A stretch of DNA of 64,000 bases from Theristus sp. LFF4_11 (lineage: Eukaryota > Nematoda > Chromadorea > Monhysterida > Xyalidae), in the NCBI GenBank assembly GCA_030248135.1, contig JASANC010000629.1:62001-126000 (forward strand). Direction: 5' to 3'. The position numbers and the translations under genes are program-made. Below the pieces are notes generated by a model. That model saw only the letters and a list, made by a program, of their open reading frames with translations, was not told where the DNA came from and searched no databases. The first letter of the stretch is position 1, and the number at the start of each line of letters is the position of its first letter. Shown in pieces: positions 46,491 to 58,500 of the stretch.

Positions 46491-47925
46491 ACACTGTCAG
46501 ATTGAAGATGTTTAGAAATTAAAATGGTTTCTGTTGGGTCCAAATACATTTAGAAAAGGTCACTGAGAAAAATGTGGTCGCTATGCTCGCGATTGTGACG
46601 TCACTCTGCGAGGTTTTTTGAATTTTCAAACTGAAATTCACTATTTGCTATTTTCCTTTTGTCAAGATTGCATTTTTTACCACATTGGCAGAAAACGTGG
46701 TGTATTTAGAACGCTGATTTGCAATTGTGAGCAAACCGATCGATTTTTTCTCAGTGGTTGACGTGGAATCCGACAGATTTGAAACACCGTGGTATTGTTT
46801 AGTTTAGTTAGAGCCAGAACTGGTGGTGGTTGTTATGTTTTAAACCAAAAAATTGCGTTTAATGAAAAGAAATTTTTTATTGTTGGTCGAGATTGAAGTA
46901 TTGGAAAACAGGGAACTCAGCTGCTATGACAGAAACAGAACAATTTGAACTTTTTTCAATCGAAAATTGGGACTTTCTATTCGGCATAATGGCACGCTGG
47001 CGGTCAAGAGTGTTCAGATCGGAAGAAACTACAGTCGAACTGTAAATTCTAGGCAATCAGCTAATTGGTTGGTGATCACACGTGTGATGCATGCTTTCGG
47101 TGCAGGACAGACTCAACCACACCAATGCCTGCACAGAAAGCTTACATCACGTGATCACCAACCAATTAGCTGATTGCCTACAATTTAACAGTTGTCTTGT
47201 ATTTCATTTTTTTCAATTTTTCGTTTTTTTGCTTTTTTTTGTTTTTAAGGCACATGGCCCATTAAATTTTTTTGCCCATATTATTTTCTGTTATTTTTAT
47301 AATTCTCTTTGACGCACAAGCACAAGCCACACTGGAGATCATCATTGCGTATCAAAGAAACAGACAACAAATTGAAATGACATGGAATTGCAAATAAACA
47401 AAAAAAACTCAAAAACGTATGAAAAACAATTGAGCTGACTATGCGACAGTTGTACCAGACCTAAAATCTCGCATCATCAAAAACAGACAAGCCCCTTATT
47501 AAACTTTTACATTGAAACAATAATATCAGTAGGATCAAACAACTATTAATGAAACTGATTTGGGACTTCTGAAGCAAGCAAGCTATAGGACAGTACTCTG
47601 TAGAAATGTAGAAAAAACAACATGGACAAATCAAAAAAATACCCGTATCTGACGTAGACTGTATGTGTTTAAAACCAGCAACAATCCAACAAGAATTCAT
47701 AGTTCATAACATAAAGTTCGTTGTGAAAAAACGTACACCTTAGCCGGGTTTTATTGTCACATGTCTTGAAAGAAATAGTCGTTGTCTAATGTCATCGTTT
47801 AGTAACAACAGGTTGAAAAGTTGAAAGGTTGAAGATGTCAATAATCTAATTGCTAAAAAAGTAAGTGGACTTCATAATAGAGCAACCAGCATTATTTACA
47901 ATATAAAAAACCGAAACAATTACAG
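46491..47925. other. Intergenic region between convergent NOM1 and Sema5
   Basis: Holds a possible small TIR element (46561-46757, ends cactgagaaaaa and ttttttctcagtg) and a full family A MITE (47030-47201). Both genes must terminate here. No coding frame recognised. Confidence 0.6.
47030..47201. mobile_element. Best-preserved MITE family A copy
   Basis: Left arm TACAGTCGAACTGTAAATTC then taggcaatcagctaattgg and ttggtgatcacacgtgtgat; right arm catcacgtgatcaccaacca, then attagctgattgcctacaat and ending CTTGTA. Inverted repeats of about 65 bp; core gcaggacagactcaaccaca. Use as the reference for family A. Confidence 0.9.
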
Positions 47926-50900
47926 TCATAAATAGTCGCGCGGGTTCATACTGGCGCGCATAGTCCTCTTCAGCGTCAAGTTGCCGTCCGACGCCAGCAA
48001 CGGCTCGTCGGTAACGTCAGACAGCTCGATCCTCTTACTATTATTATTATTATTATTATGTAAGTTCGTCGTAGTTGAATCGACGAGCGATTTGCCGTTC
48101 AACAGCAGATCCTCCATCGGATTCTCCGTCACGTGTCCGCCATTGTCGATCAAATGTTCGCTTCGCGTCAGAATCGCCGGATGCGGCGGCTGTTGACTCG
48201 ACGGAAACAGTGTGTTCGACGATCGCGACGTCGGCGTTGGCGTGTAGATGTTGTGCGTCGACTGGTGCAGTACGGTGACGGCCGGTGGTGCGTAGACGCG
48301 CGACACCGAGCCACCACCGGAGCCGGAGCCGTGACTGGCGCTGCAGTCCTTGTTGCTGGTGCTGGTGGAGATCGACTGCGTCAGCGGCGATGGCGTCGGA
48401 CTCGGATTCGTGCTGGTCGTCTCTGGCCATTTGCTCAGCGGGAAGCAACAGTTGGAGCGCGTGCGCACGGCGCAACAACTGAACAGCAACGCCACGCAGC
48501 AGCCGACGAGGAACGCGCTGACGCTTGCGGCCGTGACAACGACGTACGACGTTTCGCCGGTTGCCACGGCGGTTGACTCGTCGGATTCGGCTGCTTGTGC
48601 GCCTGCGCCGAGTGGAAAGTGTGTTGTCATGGTGATGGGGTTCCATCCATTCATTCGTTCATCCATCCATCCATCCATCCATCCATCCATCTATCCATCC
48701 ATCCATCCATCCATTCATCCATCCATCCGTGTTATTTCGCAAAAAAAATCAGAAAACTTCGATAAAACTGCATGAACAGCACGTACGGTGCGGAGAGCCC
48801 ATAAACGTAGTTGATGGACCGGTACGACATTTGAAACTATGGAGAGCCCCTCTTGTATTGGAAAAACTATCGTCTTTTTTGCTCACCTTGTTCGCCGTCG
48901 CATCGTTTCATCTGCGCGTCCGGCACTCCGTTGCAGATCACGTTCGACAGACAGGGGCGGATTCGAACGGTGATGCCCAGTTCGCTGCACGTCGACCAGG
49001 CCGTCCAGAGGCCGTAGCCGTCTGTGAATTGTTGTGGCAAAATATTTTGAGAATCGTGAAGAAAAAATCTCCTGGATAATCCGCCAGTAATCCGTCCGTT
49101 GCCGCAGGTTCGACCGTACCTGGCGAGCATTGTCCCTCGTTGCAGGGCACCGTCTCCATGCGTGCCCCTTCGCACGGCCGCTGTCCGGGCGCCACCTTCT
49201 GGCAGACCCGTTCGCGGTGTTTCACGCCGGCGCCGCACGTGGCGCTGCACGCGCTGTACCCCGACCAGCACGACCACTCGGCTGCAAACGCAATATTTTG
49301 GGAAATCGAAACTGTACGATTAGTTGGAAAACGTCAGGTTCTGACAACTCGTCAGAAGTGGAAGAACAAAATGAACTTTAGGAGCCATAATTTGAGTTTG
49401 TAATGGTCAAATTGTGGAGACGGAACTCGCTGTAAAATAGCCGGTTTCCAGTATCAACGAAAAAAACTGATTGTGTAGTCTCGAAATCGCAACAGCACTT
49501 GTCTTGTTTACATGTAATACAACCTGTTGTTTGTGTTTATCACCACAACTCCAGGATTGTGTGCAACTCAGCAGTGCAAAGGCCAGCGTAATGAAACCTA
49601 ATCGTACAAACTAATGTAAATACACCAAAAATACACCGCAGGGCGACTGGGTAGGTGTAGGGAGGTGTATCAAGTTCCACCGGTACCTTGACACGAGTGC
49701 ACGTTGCAGGTTTTGATCTCCGATGCGTGCTCCGGACACTCGGAGCCTCCGCCGGTCGGCGGTGGCGCCGTGCACGTGCGAAATCGTTTCTGCGTGCCCT
49801 TGGCGCCGCACGGCGCGTTGCACTGCGTCCAGGCCGTCCATGGCGCCCAGGCGCCGTCGCGCGCCGCGAAGCCGGCCTCTTGACAGTCCTGGAAAATGGA
49901 AATGTTGAGGAGAAGCCGAGCAAACCTGGTCGCTTTCACATGGCACTGCGAGAGGTCGAAACAGGGGCTATCTTTCCGGTCTGTTGTGATGGATCGACCT
50001 GATCGTCAATTGCTTGGGTGGATGGATGATGGATCGTCGGTTTCCAAAATAGAAAAATAGGCTACAATTGCTTGATCTACTCTACAACGGAAGAACTTCT
50101 GGAACGGGGCTTTCCTGAGTGACTTGGTTCTAAGGCGTGGAATGTCGCACAATAACAACGATCGCTTCTCGCTTGCCTCGTTGTCGCGAGCGCACAGTTT
50201 CTCCTCGACCCTCGGCCGCCCGATCGACAGCAGCTGCGGATCGTCAATGTTTGCGCGGCATGCGAACTTGTATCGTTTCAGCCAGACGCCGTTTTTGCCG
50301 GCGCTTTTCGTCGTCGCGTTTGCCGCCATCCACGTCGTCCAGTCCGACCAGCGGCGGATTTCTGCAATGGAACTCGGTTTTTTCAGTTTTACGGTTGTCA
50401 ATGTGGTGTCTTCATGTCAACGGTCGTCTTCATTTACTGAGTGGTGTGGTGCGGTGACACTGTTGAACAAAGAAAGTAACACAAAAACAAAAATCACGGA
50501 TCACCGTTTTGCTCAGAGTGCTCAAATCTGCTCCGAGTACCGCATTTTGGACAGGTCTGTCTGGTGTCAAGTTGCACTGACGAGCCAGCGGGGGGCTCAC
50601 GGCAGCATGCGTCTACCAAGCCCACTTACACCACAAATACCGAACTTCACGTATATCACGAGCAAACCCCCAACAACCTTGGCACGGCTCCGTGTTGCAC
50701 ACGTCGTACTCGCGGTCGCAGCCAACGCACCAGTCGCCATCATTCACCGGCGCCGGACTGTTGCACAATCTCGTACGACTCCGTAGGCCACCGGCGCACC
50801 GCCGCGAGCAGAGGCCCCACGCCGACCAGACCGACCAGTGGCCGTGCGTCGGCGGCGGCGTCGCCAGCGGACAATCGGCCTGTCTGCAGTACTCCTGTTC

Positions 50901-53900
50901 GTCGGCGGCGCCGAGACACGTCCGTCCACCGTGCGCCGGCCGTGGACTGCTGCAGGTGCGCGCGCGTTGGCGTGACGAGACGCCGCAGCTGCTGCTGCAC
51001 GCGGACCAGGACGACCAGTGCGTCCAGTCGCCGTGCTCTGCGAATGGTGGAAATCAGTCAGTCAGTTTTATTCTGCAGTGCACGGCATAATACCAGATGA
51101 GTGTAAGACACCGTGAGTGGGCAAGCCAGTGGAGTTCGGAATAGTAGTTGGGTAAAGAATGACCTTTTGGGCTGTGCGTCATCATGGGACGCTGAGCCGT
51201 CCGTCCGGCCACACACGCTTTTCTTAAGCGGCATTCATGAAGCAGTATGTCGTGAAGCGTAGCTGTGTTCATTAAATACTGCTTCCTGAATGCCCCTTTA
51301 AACTACAGGAGTTTGTTGCTTTTGGATTTCTGTTGAAATGGATGAGCGACATAAATTTAGAAAACACGGATTCTCTTGTGTCCGTCCGTAAAGCGAACGT
51401 TAGACGTACGAGTGCAGTTCGTGACTTGTGTTTCGAAGTCGTGACAGATGCCGCTGTTGGTACACGGTCGCCAGCGGCATTTGCACGTTCGTGGATCTTC
51501 TGACTGGTCGGATTCGCCGTTGTACTGCTTACAGACGGCCCATTTCGACCATTCTTCGGGTGATTGCGCTGGAATCAATGAGTCGGTTAGCTACGTGACT
51601 ACAGTTGGGGCGCAGACATTGGAATCAGGCGAAAACATACAAAAGAGCCGAACCATTTCTATCCGTTCGCTCGTCGACCGGGCACCCTTGGATATCTTGA
51701 TGCCACCAATGATGCGTCGTGATTCGATTCGGAGCGGCGGTGCATTTCGATTGATTCGAATCCCAGCCGCAGTAGGGATCTCTTGCTTCGATGCACTGTT
51801 TTCGAGTGGTGAGTCGCTCGCATCGGTGCAGTGGATAGCGGAGGACTGATGAGCGAGTTGACGTGTATAAGGCCGTCTGAAATTTTTGAAATGAAAACCG
51901 TCCTGGAAAAAAATCTTTTCCAAATCATTGTGTCGGTTCAGTTTGTAATGTACGATCTTCAACGTCAACTTTGCCGATCAGACTATTTATTGATTGTCAA
52001 ATTATCCATCAACCAAACATGCCCTCACCTGGTCGATTTTCATGTCCAACACTTTCATCGAGTCGTCGAAGTTGACCTGTGTCGTTTGTAGCACTTCAAT
52101 CAAGCAAAATTCTTCGTTTCCTACTCCCGAATGCGGTTGAAACGAGAATTTCTTAATGAATCCCTCGTCGGTCGCTGCGAACACCGCGAACGCGTGCCCG
52201 TGATGTTTCACTCGCACACGATCAACGGCGAGGTGTGTGTATCTGAAAATTGATTTTACTTATTGCTGACAAGTCTACCCGTGCCTACTGCCCGGAGATG
52301 AAAAAACCTTTTTGATAAAACGATTGAACTACTTTTGTACCCGTTGTGTCAGAAGATTATCATTGTTGTTGAAATGCTTTGTTGATGGCCATGAGGACCA
52401 AATTAAAATGGAATTCAAAATCGATCTCAACTGACTTTTCAAGTGGCGCCACGTGCATGGCACGCCCACTCAACGGGTGCAGCGGTTTCGCGTGCAGCTG
52501 GTACTTTCGCACCTCCACCATGCTTCGCGTCGTCATGCCCGGATGCGCGTCGGTCGCCGATTGCACGGAGCACTGTAAATGAAAATCATTGCAGTTTTCC
52601 AAACGGAGGGAGTTCAAGCCTTTTCAAAGCTCATAATCCGACAGTGCCAAAAGATAAACTCGGGCACTAACGTCGAAATACGGATGATTGTTCGGTTGTT
52701 CGATCCACGGTTGATTCGGCTGTTGTTGGTAAAGGAAGTTGCTAGCGAACACGGCGTTTGTCAAGGCGCTCATGTTATAGACGCAGATGGCTGACCACGA
52801 GATGTTTCCACTGGAATGTGTTGTAATGGTTGTTCAGGCTCAGGATTCAAGTACAGGTATGTATGTATACTATACAGTATATTTTTTTAACCTGCCACTT
52901 TTTTTTGGCAGAATACAGAGCCAGTGAAACTTTGAATTAGAAAACAGAAAGAAGCGGAATCGGGTTTGGTCGGGGTTACAGAAACCCCATGTGTGGCTAC
53001 ATGTATGTTTTCTTAGCACTCCAATCCCGTTTCCCGTCTTTTTACGCGGGCTCTGCGTTTGCCATAAAAGATGACCAGTTTAAAGAAATATGTTTGTATT
53101 CGGGATCGAAAGCTAATCTACTCTGGACAAATAGCTAAGCTACTTTCGACAAAATCCACCCTGACACACCGATGATCAACAAAACTGGCGACCAGCAGCT
53201 GGCCATCCGACGACAGCGTGGCCTGTTGCAGATGATGGAATCGTTGGCCATCGCGTTCGCACACCACGGTCGCCTTGGTGAATGTCGTGAATGAGTTCTT
53301 CAACGCGTGCTGTCCGCCCAAGTCGTTCTTGCACACTCTTCCGATTCGTGTCACTTGCTGAATTGAAATCGTTTCATCAGATTTATTGGAAATATTCGAC
53401 ACGGTAACCGTTTTCACCCGGTTTTGCTCCAGCGTGGACAGTTCCAAGATGCGTACCTGGCTACAGGTTGGCCGTTCAGTTGCATCGTTCTCAAGCGGCG
53501 TCTCGCGGAACATAAAGTAGACGAAGTTGCCCAGCTCAAACATTGCCACGAAGTCGGGGTCTGAAAAGAAATGAAATCAATCATATAAAAGTGAAGTAAC
53601 CTCAGGTGGAGCGGAATGTTTTGGTGGCTGGGTTGTGCTGACCTTGATGGTCCGGTCAGCTCTTGGATTACATAGTGAGATCAATAAACTACCTGTGCCA
53701 ACCAAATTCGTAATGAAAATAACGTTCGTGGCCAGATTCCGAAAGTAAAGTCACCATTCAGCCACTTCGTCTCGGCCGTTTGCAGTTGCCGATTGGTTGG
53801 CATGAATCGCAGTAGTGCCCGTTCGTATCCGTTGAAATTCGTCGCCACGCCGGCCACCAATTGCGTTCGATCAGCGTTCACAATCGAAACGTGCGCGTAT

Positions 53901-55574
53901 TCTGGCGAGTATGGGACAGCGCCAACACCGGAGATGTCGTTTTCCACTCGCGTTTCGAGACTGAGGGGCTGAAAAAACGCGGATTTTGTTAATTTCTAAT
54001 GATTGTGATAAATTGACTGATTGATTGGTGTTACTCGACACATTGTAGGTGTCGGGCACATGCACAAGGAAAACCAGCAAAGTTGGGCACACAGCCAATA
54101 TTCGTGAATATTACATCGCATCGTATCGAGCGAACTGATACACATACATGTAATCGCAAATGTAAGATGAAGAAACTGTGAAAGAAAACCAATTTGAACC
54201 AACTCTTAAGAAGGCGCATTTCGGCTGGAACGCATTGGTGCCGCAGGCCAACAGTCGATCGTTGTCGAGAATCGCCAACGTTTGAACGAAGTTGTGACAG
54301 AGGCGCTGTAATTTGTTTGTTTCATTCAGGTTTCGTATTTGCTTGAATTCATCGAGTTGTCTAATAACGTTTATCGTTTGTCTTTGTCCGATGAATCCGA
54401 ACGTACTTCTTGTTGTCCTTTCATTTCGCACAGTTTTCTGGTGCGCTGCTCCGTGGTCCAGTTGAACGTCTCGAGTAACGTGAGATCGGATGACTTCAGT
54501 CGCAGTAGGCCGTCCCTGGAATAAATGTTCAAACGTAAAAACACCGTGGTATTGCAATAAAACATGTCGTATGTACATGAGATTCAACACGCAATGAACA
54601 CGCAAAAGGGCAACTTTTTCATTTTTTTTTAATTTCATATAATTTTTTTTCAAAGATTTTATTGTTTGTTTCAGACTTTTAGAAAATTTTTATCAGGTTT
54701 TGCCCTCTAACGAATAATGGGCGTTTCGGAAAAAGAAAAATGTGTCATCAATAAATTATATGGATAGAAGAAAACATTTGAGCTTCTGATCAAATTCAAG
54801 TGAATTTGGTGGAAGTTCGAACAACTATCCATGTGGTATTTTCGATTCGATTGTATGGAGTACGAACACGTTGCGCAATGGAGGTCAGTTGATTTCTTTT
54901 TTATTGCTTTGATAACGCATAATAGTTTGATTTAAAAGTTGGCAAAAAGCAATCGTCAAGTATTCATTGGAAAAAATCCCGTTCGCCCGTTACCTCACCC
55001 AATCATTGAAACCTTTTCCCCGCCCATTAATCATCAAACAATATTTTAGGGTTAAATTGTGTGTGTAGTGGATAACATTTTAAGAAACCATTAGCTAAAT
55101 TTGATTAAAAAGTAATGTACAAGCTGCAAATCTATCTTACAGTAACAGCGTAACGTTATTAGCTCACCTAGCACCAACAATCAGCTGTCCCCGTTCGCTA
55201 TCCAGTAGCAGTCGGTTGAAGTGTTGCAGCGCAGTGGACGTGTAGGTGTTTGCGGTTTTTAAAGTAACTGAAAATGATTTAGTAGTGAAAGTGAACTAAA
55301 AATTTGAATGGAATCGCATCTGTAAAAAGTTGCAATGCTATCAAATAACCACTGATCGTCTGAATTGACTGTAGTTTTTCTTGTTGTTAAACTTTACAGA
55401 CTGCGTGAAGTAGTGTATAGTAATAGAAACCAAACTAGCTTAAGCTAGCTAACCTTCGCGATTTACTCGAACGGATCGATGGAAGGTTTGAAAAATTTCC
55501 TGCGGTGTCGGCAGACGAACTGAATTGCCGCCGTTGACAACAATAAGACCCACAATGATACTGTAGACAATCAT
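47926..55574 (-). CDS. SEMA5: Semaphorin 5 (Sema-PSI-7xTSP1-TM), complete
   Basis: Seventeen exons sum to 3,726 nt (1,241 aa plus stop) with every phase consistent: 55454-55574, 55168-55267, 54407-54515, 54204-54305, 53755-53968, 53170-53560, 52672-52810, 52436-52572, 52029-52242, 51654-51876, 51410-51568, 50678-51037, 50081-50361, 49687-49888, 49120-49281, 48887-49021, 47926-48602. Signal peptide MIVYSIIVGLIVVNGG. Sema domain: FNRLLLDSERGQLIVGAR, CGTNAFQPKC, FVYFMFRE, IGRVCKNDLGGQ, SAICVYNMSA. PSI: CIEARDPYCGWD. Seven TSP1 repeats: EEWSKWAVC, GDWTHWSSWSAC, GHWSVWSAWGLC, RRWSDWTTW, GAWAPWTAWTQC, AEWSCWSGYSAC, YGLWTAWSTC. Membrane span VVVTAASVSAFLVGCCVALLF, then a Ser/Thr-rich tail ending NPRDYL. 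Class 5 semaphorins signal through plexins and bind proteoglycans through TSP1. The fourth TSP1 lacks the usual Cys after its WxxW. Vertebrate SEMA5A/B are 1,074-1,151 aa. Confidence 0.96.
48038..48059 (-). repeat. In-frame Asn-coding trinucleotide repeat in Sema5 tail
   Basis: A tta/att run on the plus strand codes six consecutive Asn (HNNNNNNSKR) in the cytoplasmic tail. It is a candidate length polymorphism. Confidence 0.85.
48643..48729. repeat. ATCC tetranucleotide microsatellite
   Basis: About twenty atcc units with a few ctat/attc interruptions, in the last Sema5 intron, 40 bp from the terminal exon. Confidence 0.95.
51052..51110. repeat. Dispersed 55-bp repeat, copy 2
   Basis: cagtcagtcagttttattct, gcagtgcacggcataatacc, agatgagtgtaagac; partner of 44684-44740. 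Starts 15 bp past the Sema5 exon edge at 51037. Confidence 0.8.
51225..51300. mobile_element. MITE family B copy in Sema5 intron
   Basis: Arms cggcattcatgaagcagta and tactgcttcctgaatgcccc; core shortened. TA at both ends. Confidence 0.85.
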
Positions 55575-58500
55575 CGTTAGAAGGTCTTCAAATTGAGCCT
55601 TGTAGTTTTATGATTAGGTATTACGTTTCGAATTATAAATTAATAGCAGTTTTGTCAGTGTTTTTCGTTTTGATTTCGCCACCATGATCGCAGAATAATT
55701 GTCAAAACTTGTATGAATTCTGAAATTGAGGAAAGTCATCAATCAGAACAACGTTGTATTAAATCAATTACCCAGCAAATAGAGACAGTTTTCAGCAAAC
55801 TAAAAGTTTGAATAATGTGCTCGGTAATCCCATCAGTTCGAGCTGACTGGTCAATGATCAACATTTAGGGAGTGGAAACCAGATGGAATTAATAATGAGA
55901 AACATCAACTTCATTGTAAAGAACAGTGTAACAAACAAAACAAAGTGCAATTTCGCAGCTGTGTGGTTGGTGCAATCTCTCTCTCGAACGCATATTTGTT
56001 AAAAATGTTGCCAGAGCGGCATAATTGCCGTGTAATAACATAAACATAAAACATTTTAAGTTTATTATAAAACGGAATTTGCAAACAGCAGTCGTCTCTA
56101 ATCCAACATGTTTACTCCGAACGTTTCGCCTAATCTAGGGGAAAGCGCTGAGCGAAATGCGGACAAAAACCGTTTGCAAACGTACAAATGCCGTGTCGAC
56201 TTTTTGCGTGCGACGGCATTGTGTGTGTCGGCGCGCCTTAAGTGGTCGAACGCGACATGTTTCTTTCGACGAAATTTGATGATTCGATTAGAAAATTCAA
56301 ACAAACACAACGCACACGTCACGTCGCTAATCGGCACGGTTCGTGGCGTTTTTTGCCGGTTTTTTATGGATTCGTAAATTTTTACGCGAGAATCAAAGCT
56401 AAATTAAAATACCGCAATTTTTAACAACTAGAAGAGCAACGTTTTTTGAAGAGCAGAATCGTGTGGGAACTTACTCGTGTTAGTTTTACTTGGGCCAAAA
56501 AGGTCGGTATGTTCCGCTTTTGACAAAAACAGTTGTAACAAAAAAGCACCGGTGAATGCACAATATGGCAGGCTACTGTTTCTGAGTATAAAACTGAACG
56601 CTAGAAATTTTACAGTTTCAGAAAAAAATGTAATCTTATAAACTGAGGAACAGCAACACAGAGAAATGTGCAACAATCAAAATGGCGAATCAGGTGCGGA
56701 CATGAAACAACCTGCACAAAACGCGCGTCTTGAGCAACACCACAGACAAGCGTCGAACATACAAAAAGTGCACACGACCTCGCTGACCATATGTTGCGCC
56801 TTTTTCAGGTGGAGTTTCAAAACACGCGCGAGATTCCTATCGCAGAGGGAGGGTGTAAAACAGAACTTAATCCAGTCGCACTTCCGTATGTTCAACACCA
56901 CTGCACCTGTGGACTTTCCAACAGATTCCCGGACTAGTGTCTTTCTTTTGTCGTTTGATAGTGGAAAACAGACAACTTGGACTCCGATTGACCTGCAAAT
57001 TGCTCTAGGTGTGGGTGTAGATTGCCAGCAGGGAGTTTTGATACGATTTAGGAATCTTCTTTCAGTGTAACAAAAATATTGCAATTTGTGTCGTTTTGTC
57101 AATCAACGTGAGTCTCATATAAATCTGACTAATTTTCATTATTGCCGCACTCCAGGGACTACCAGGCGATCTCTGACTTGGAATTGGCTAGGCGCCCAAT
57201 CTGAAATGAGGATCGATTTATGTGTGATAGCAATGAAACACCGAAATCGAACTGATAATTTGAATGCGCATCACGTGTCGTCAAGTAATGTAACATTTAC
57301 AAAGATAGGCTGGTGAAACTTTTTTGATAAATCATCCTGTTACGTTTTGCTACATTGAAAGTAACACATCTACTTTTTCGTTAGTGTCGCAACCAACTTG
57401 ATTATGCTGATTAATTTGAGGCACCACGTTACTGCCACACAGTGGAAGTTTAGGCACCGTTACTAACAAAACTTCAAAAACTTCTGAAATGCATGAAATT
57501 GGCTGACTCGTGAGAAATTAGGAAGTTGGGGAAACTAACGGAATGACTAAAAAGTCAACTAAAAATGCAATGTTGTGTACAAATAAACAACCGAAATACT
57601 TGATTTGTTAAAGACAAAAACATTTGATGCTATTATGTAAATAATGGCGCAACATATCAATTGTGCATGGTATGTCAACAATAACAAAATGTTTGTATAA
57701 ATAACAAATTGCAGCAACAAGATGTTTGCTCGAAAAACTGTATTTTTTACGTTGTTTTCCATGATGAAGGCTATGTAGCAAAACGAGGAACAGTAGCAAA
57801 TAATAAAATATCACGTCATAAAGTTAATATCAATCATTACAAATTTGGTAAAAACATCAGAAATGCAAACAAAAATCCAGACTAAAGTAAATGTATGTTT
57901 TCAAATGATAACACAATGATTACTATACCAAAATGAAATCCATATATTTTTTATTTACTCATATGCAACAATATGCAAGCAGACTGTGTAACTTTCATAC
58001 TTCCATACATCGAATGCTGTAAAGGGTAACCACAATGCAGAATAAAACTTGATATTTTGCACAAAAAGCCTCTGAATAACCGATTTTTGGCAACTGTGAT
58101 CATGTAATTCGAATAAACGTTTGCATTGGATCAACATGTGACGCCCGGGCCTAGTATTCGTTTTGAGTTATTTGCTACCGTAATGATAGTAACTAACTGA
58201 AACGGATAATTGTAAAATTAGAAGTTTTTGTGCACTGCACATTATAATTTGCAGTTTTTAGTCGGGCTGACTTAAATAATTGGATTGAAGGCCAAAAATC
58301 GAATATGATTAAAGATCACCCGATCAAACAGCTCATTTGCACAAACGTCAGGTCGCCGTGAATTGGACTAATAACAAATGAAAACGGTAAATTCGGATGA
58401 GTTTCTGCGAGTGCCATTTCAGTTAATATTTCACGATGAACGAAATCCCGAGTCAGAACAAGTGTGTGATCGGAGAGACAAATATGACTTGTTGTTTACT

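Noticed and set aside
46561..46757. Confident transposon call for cactgagaaaaa ... ttttttctcagtg
   Set aside because: Only about 12-13 bp of inverted repeat and a single copy here; mentioned only within the intergenic entry.
48133..48576. 147-codon Arg-rich plus-strand ORF
   Set aside because: It is the antisense shadow of the Sema5 terminal exon.
56108..56377. 89-codon plus-strand ORF and its minus-strand overlap
   Set aside because: No family resemblance, no linked exons, and ORFs of this size occur by chance in the region.
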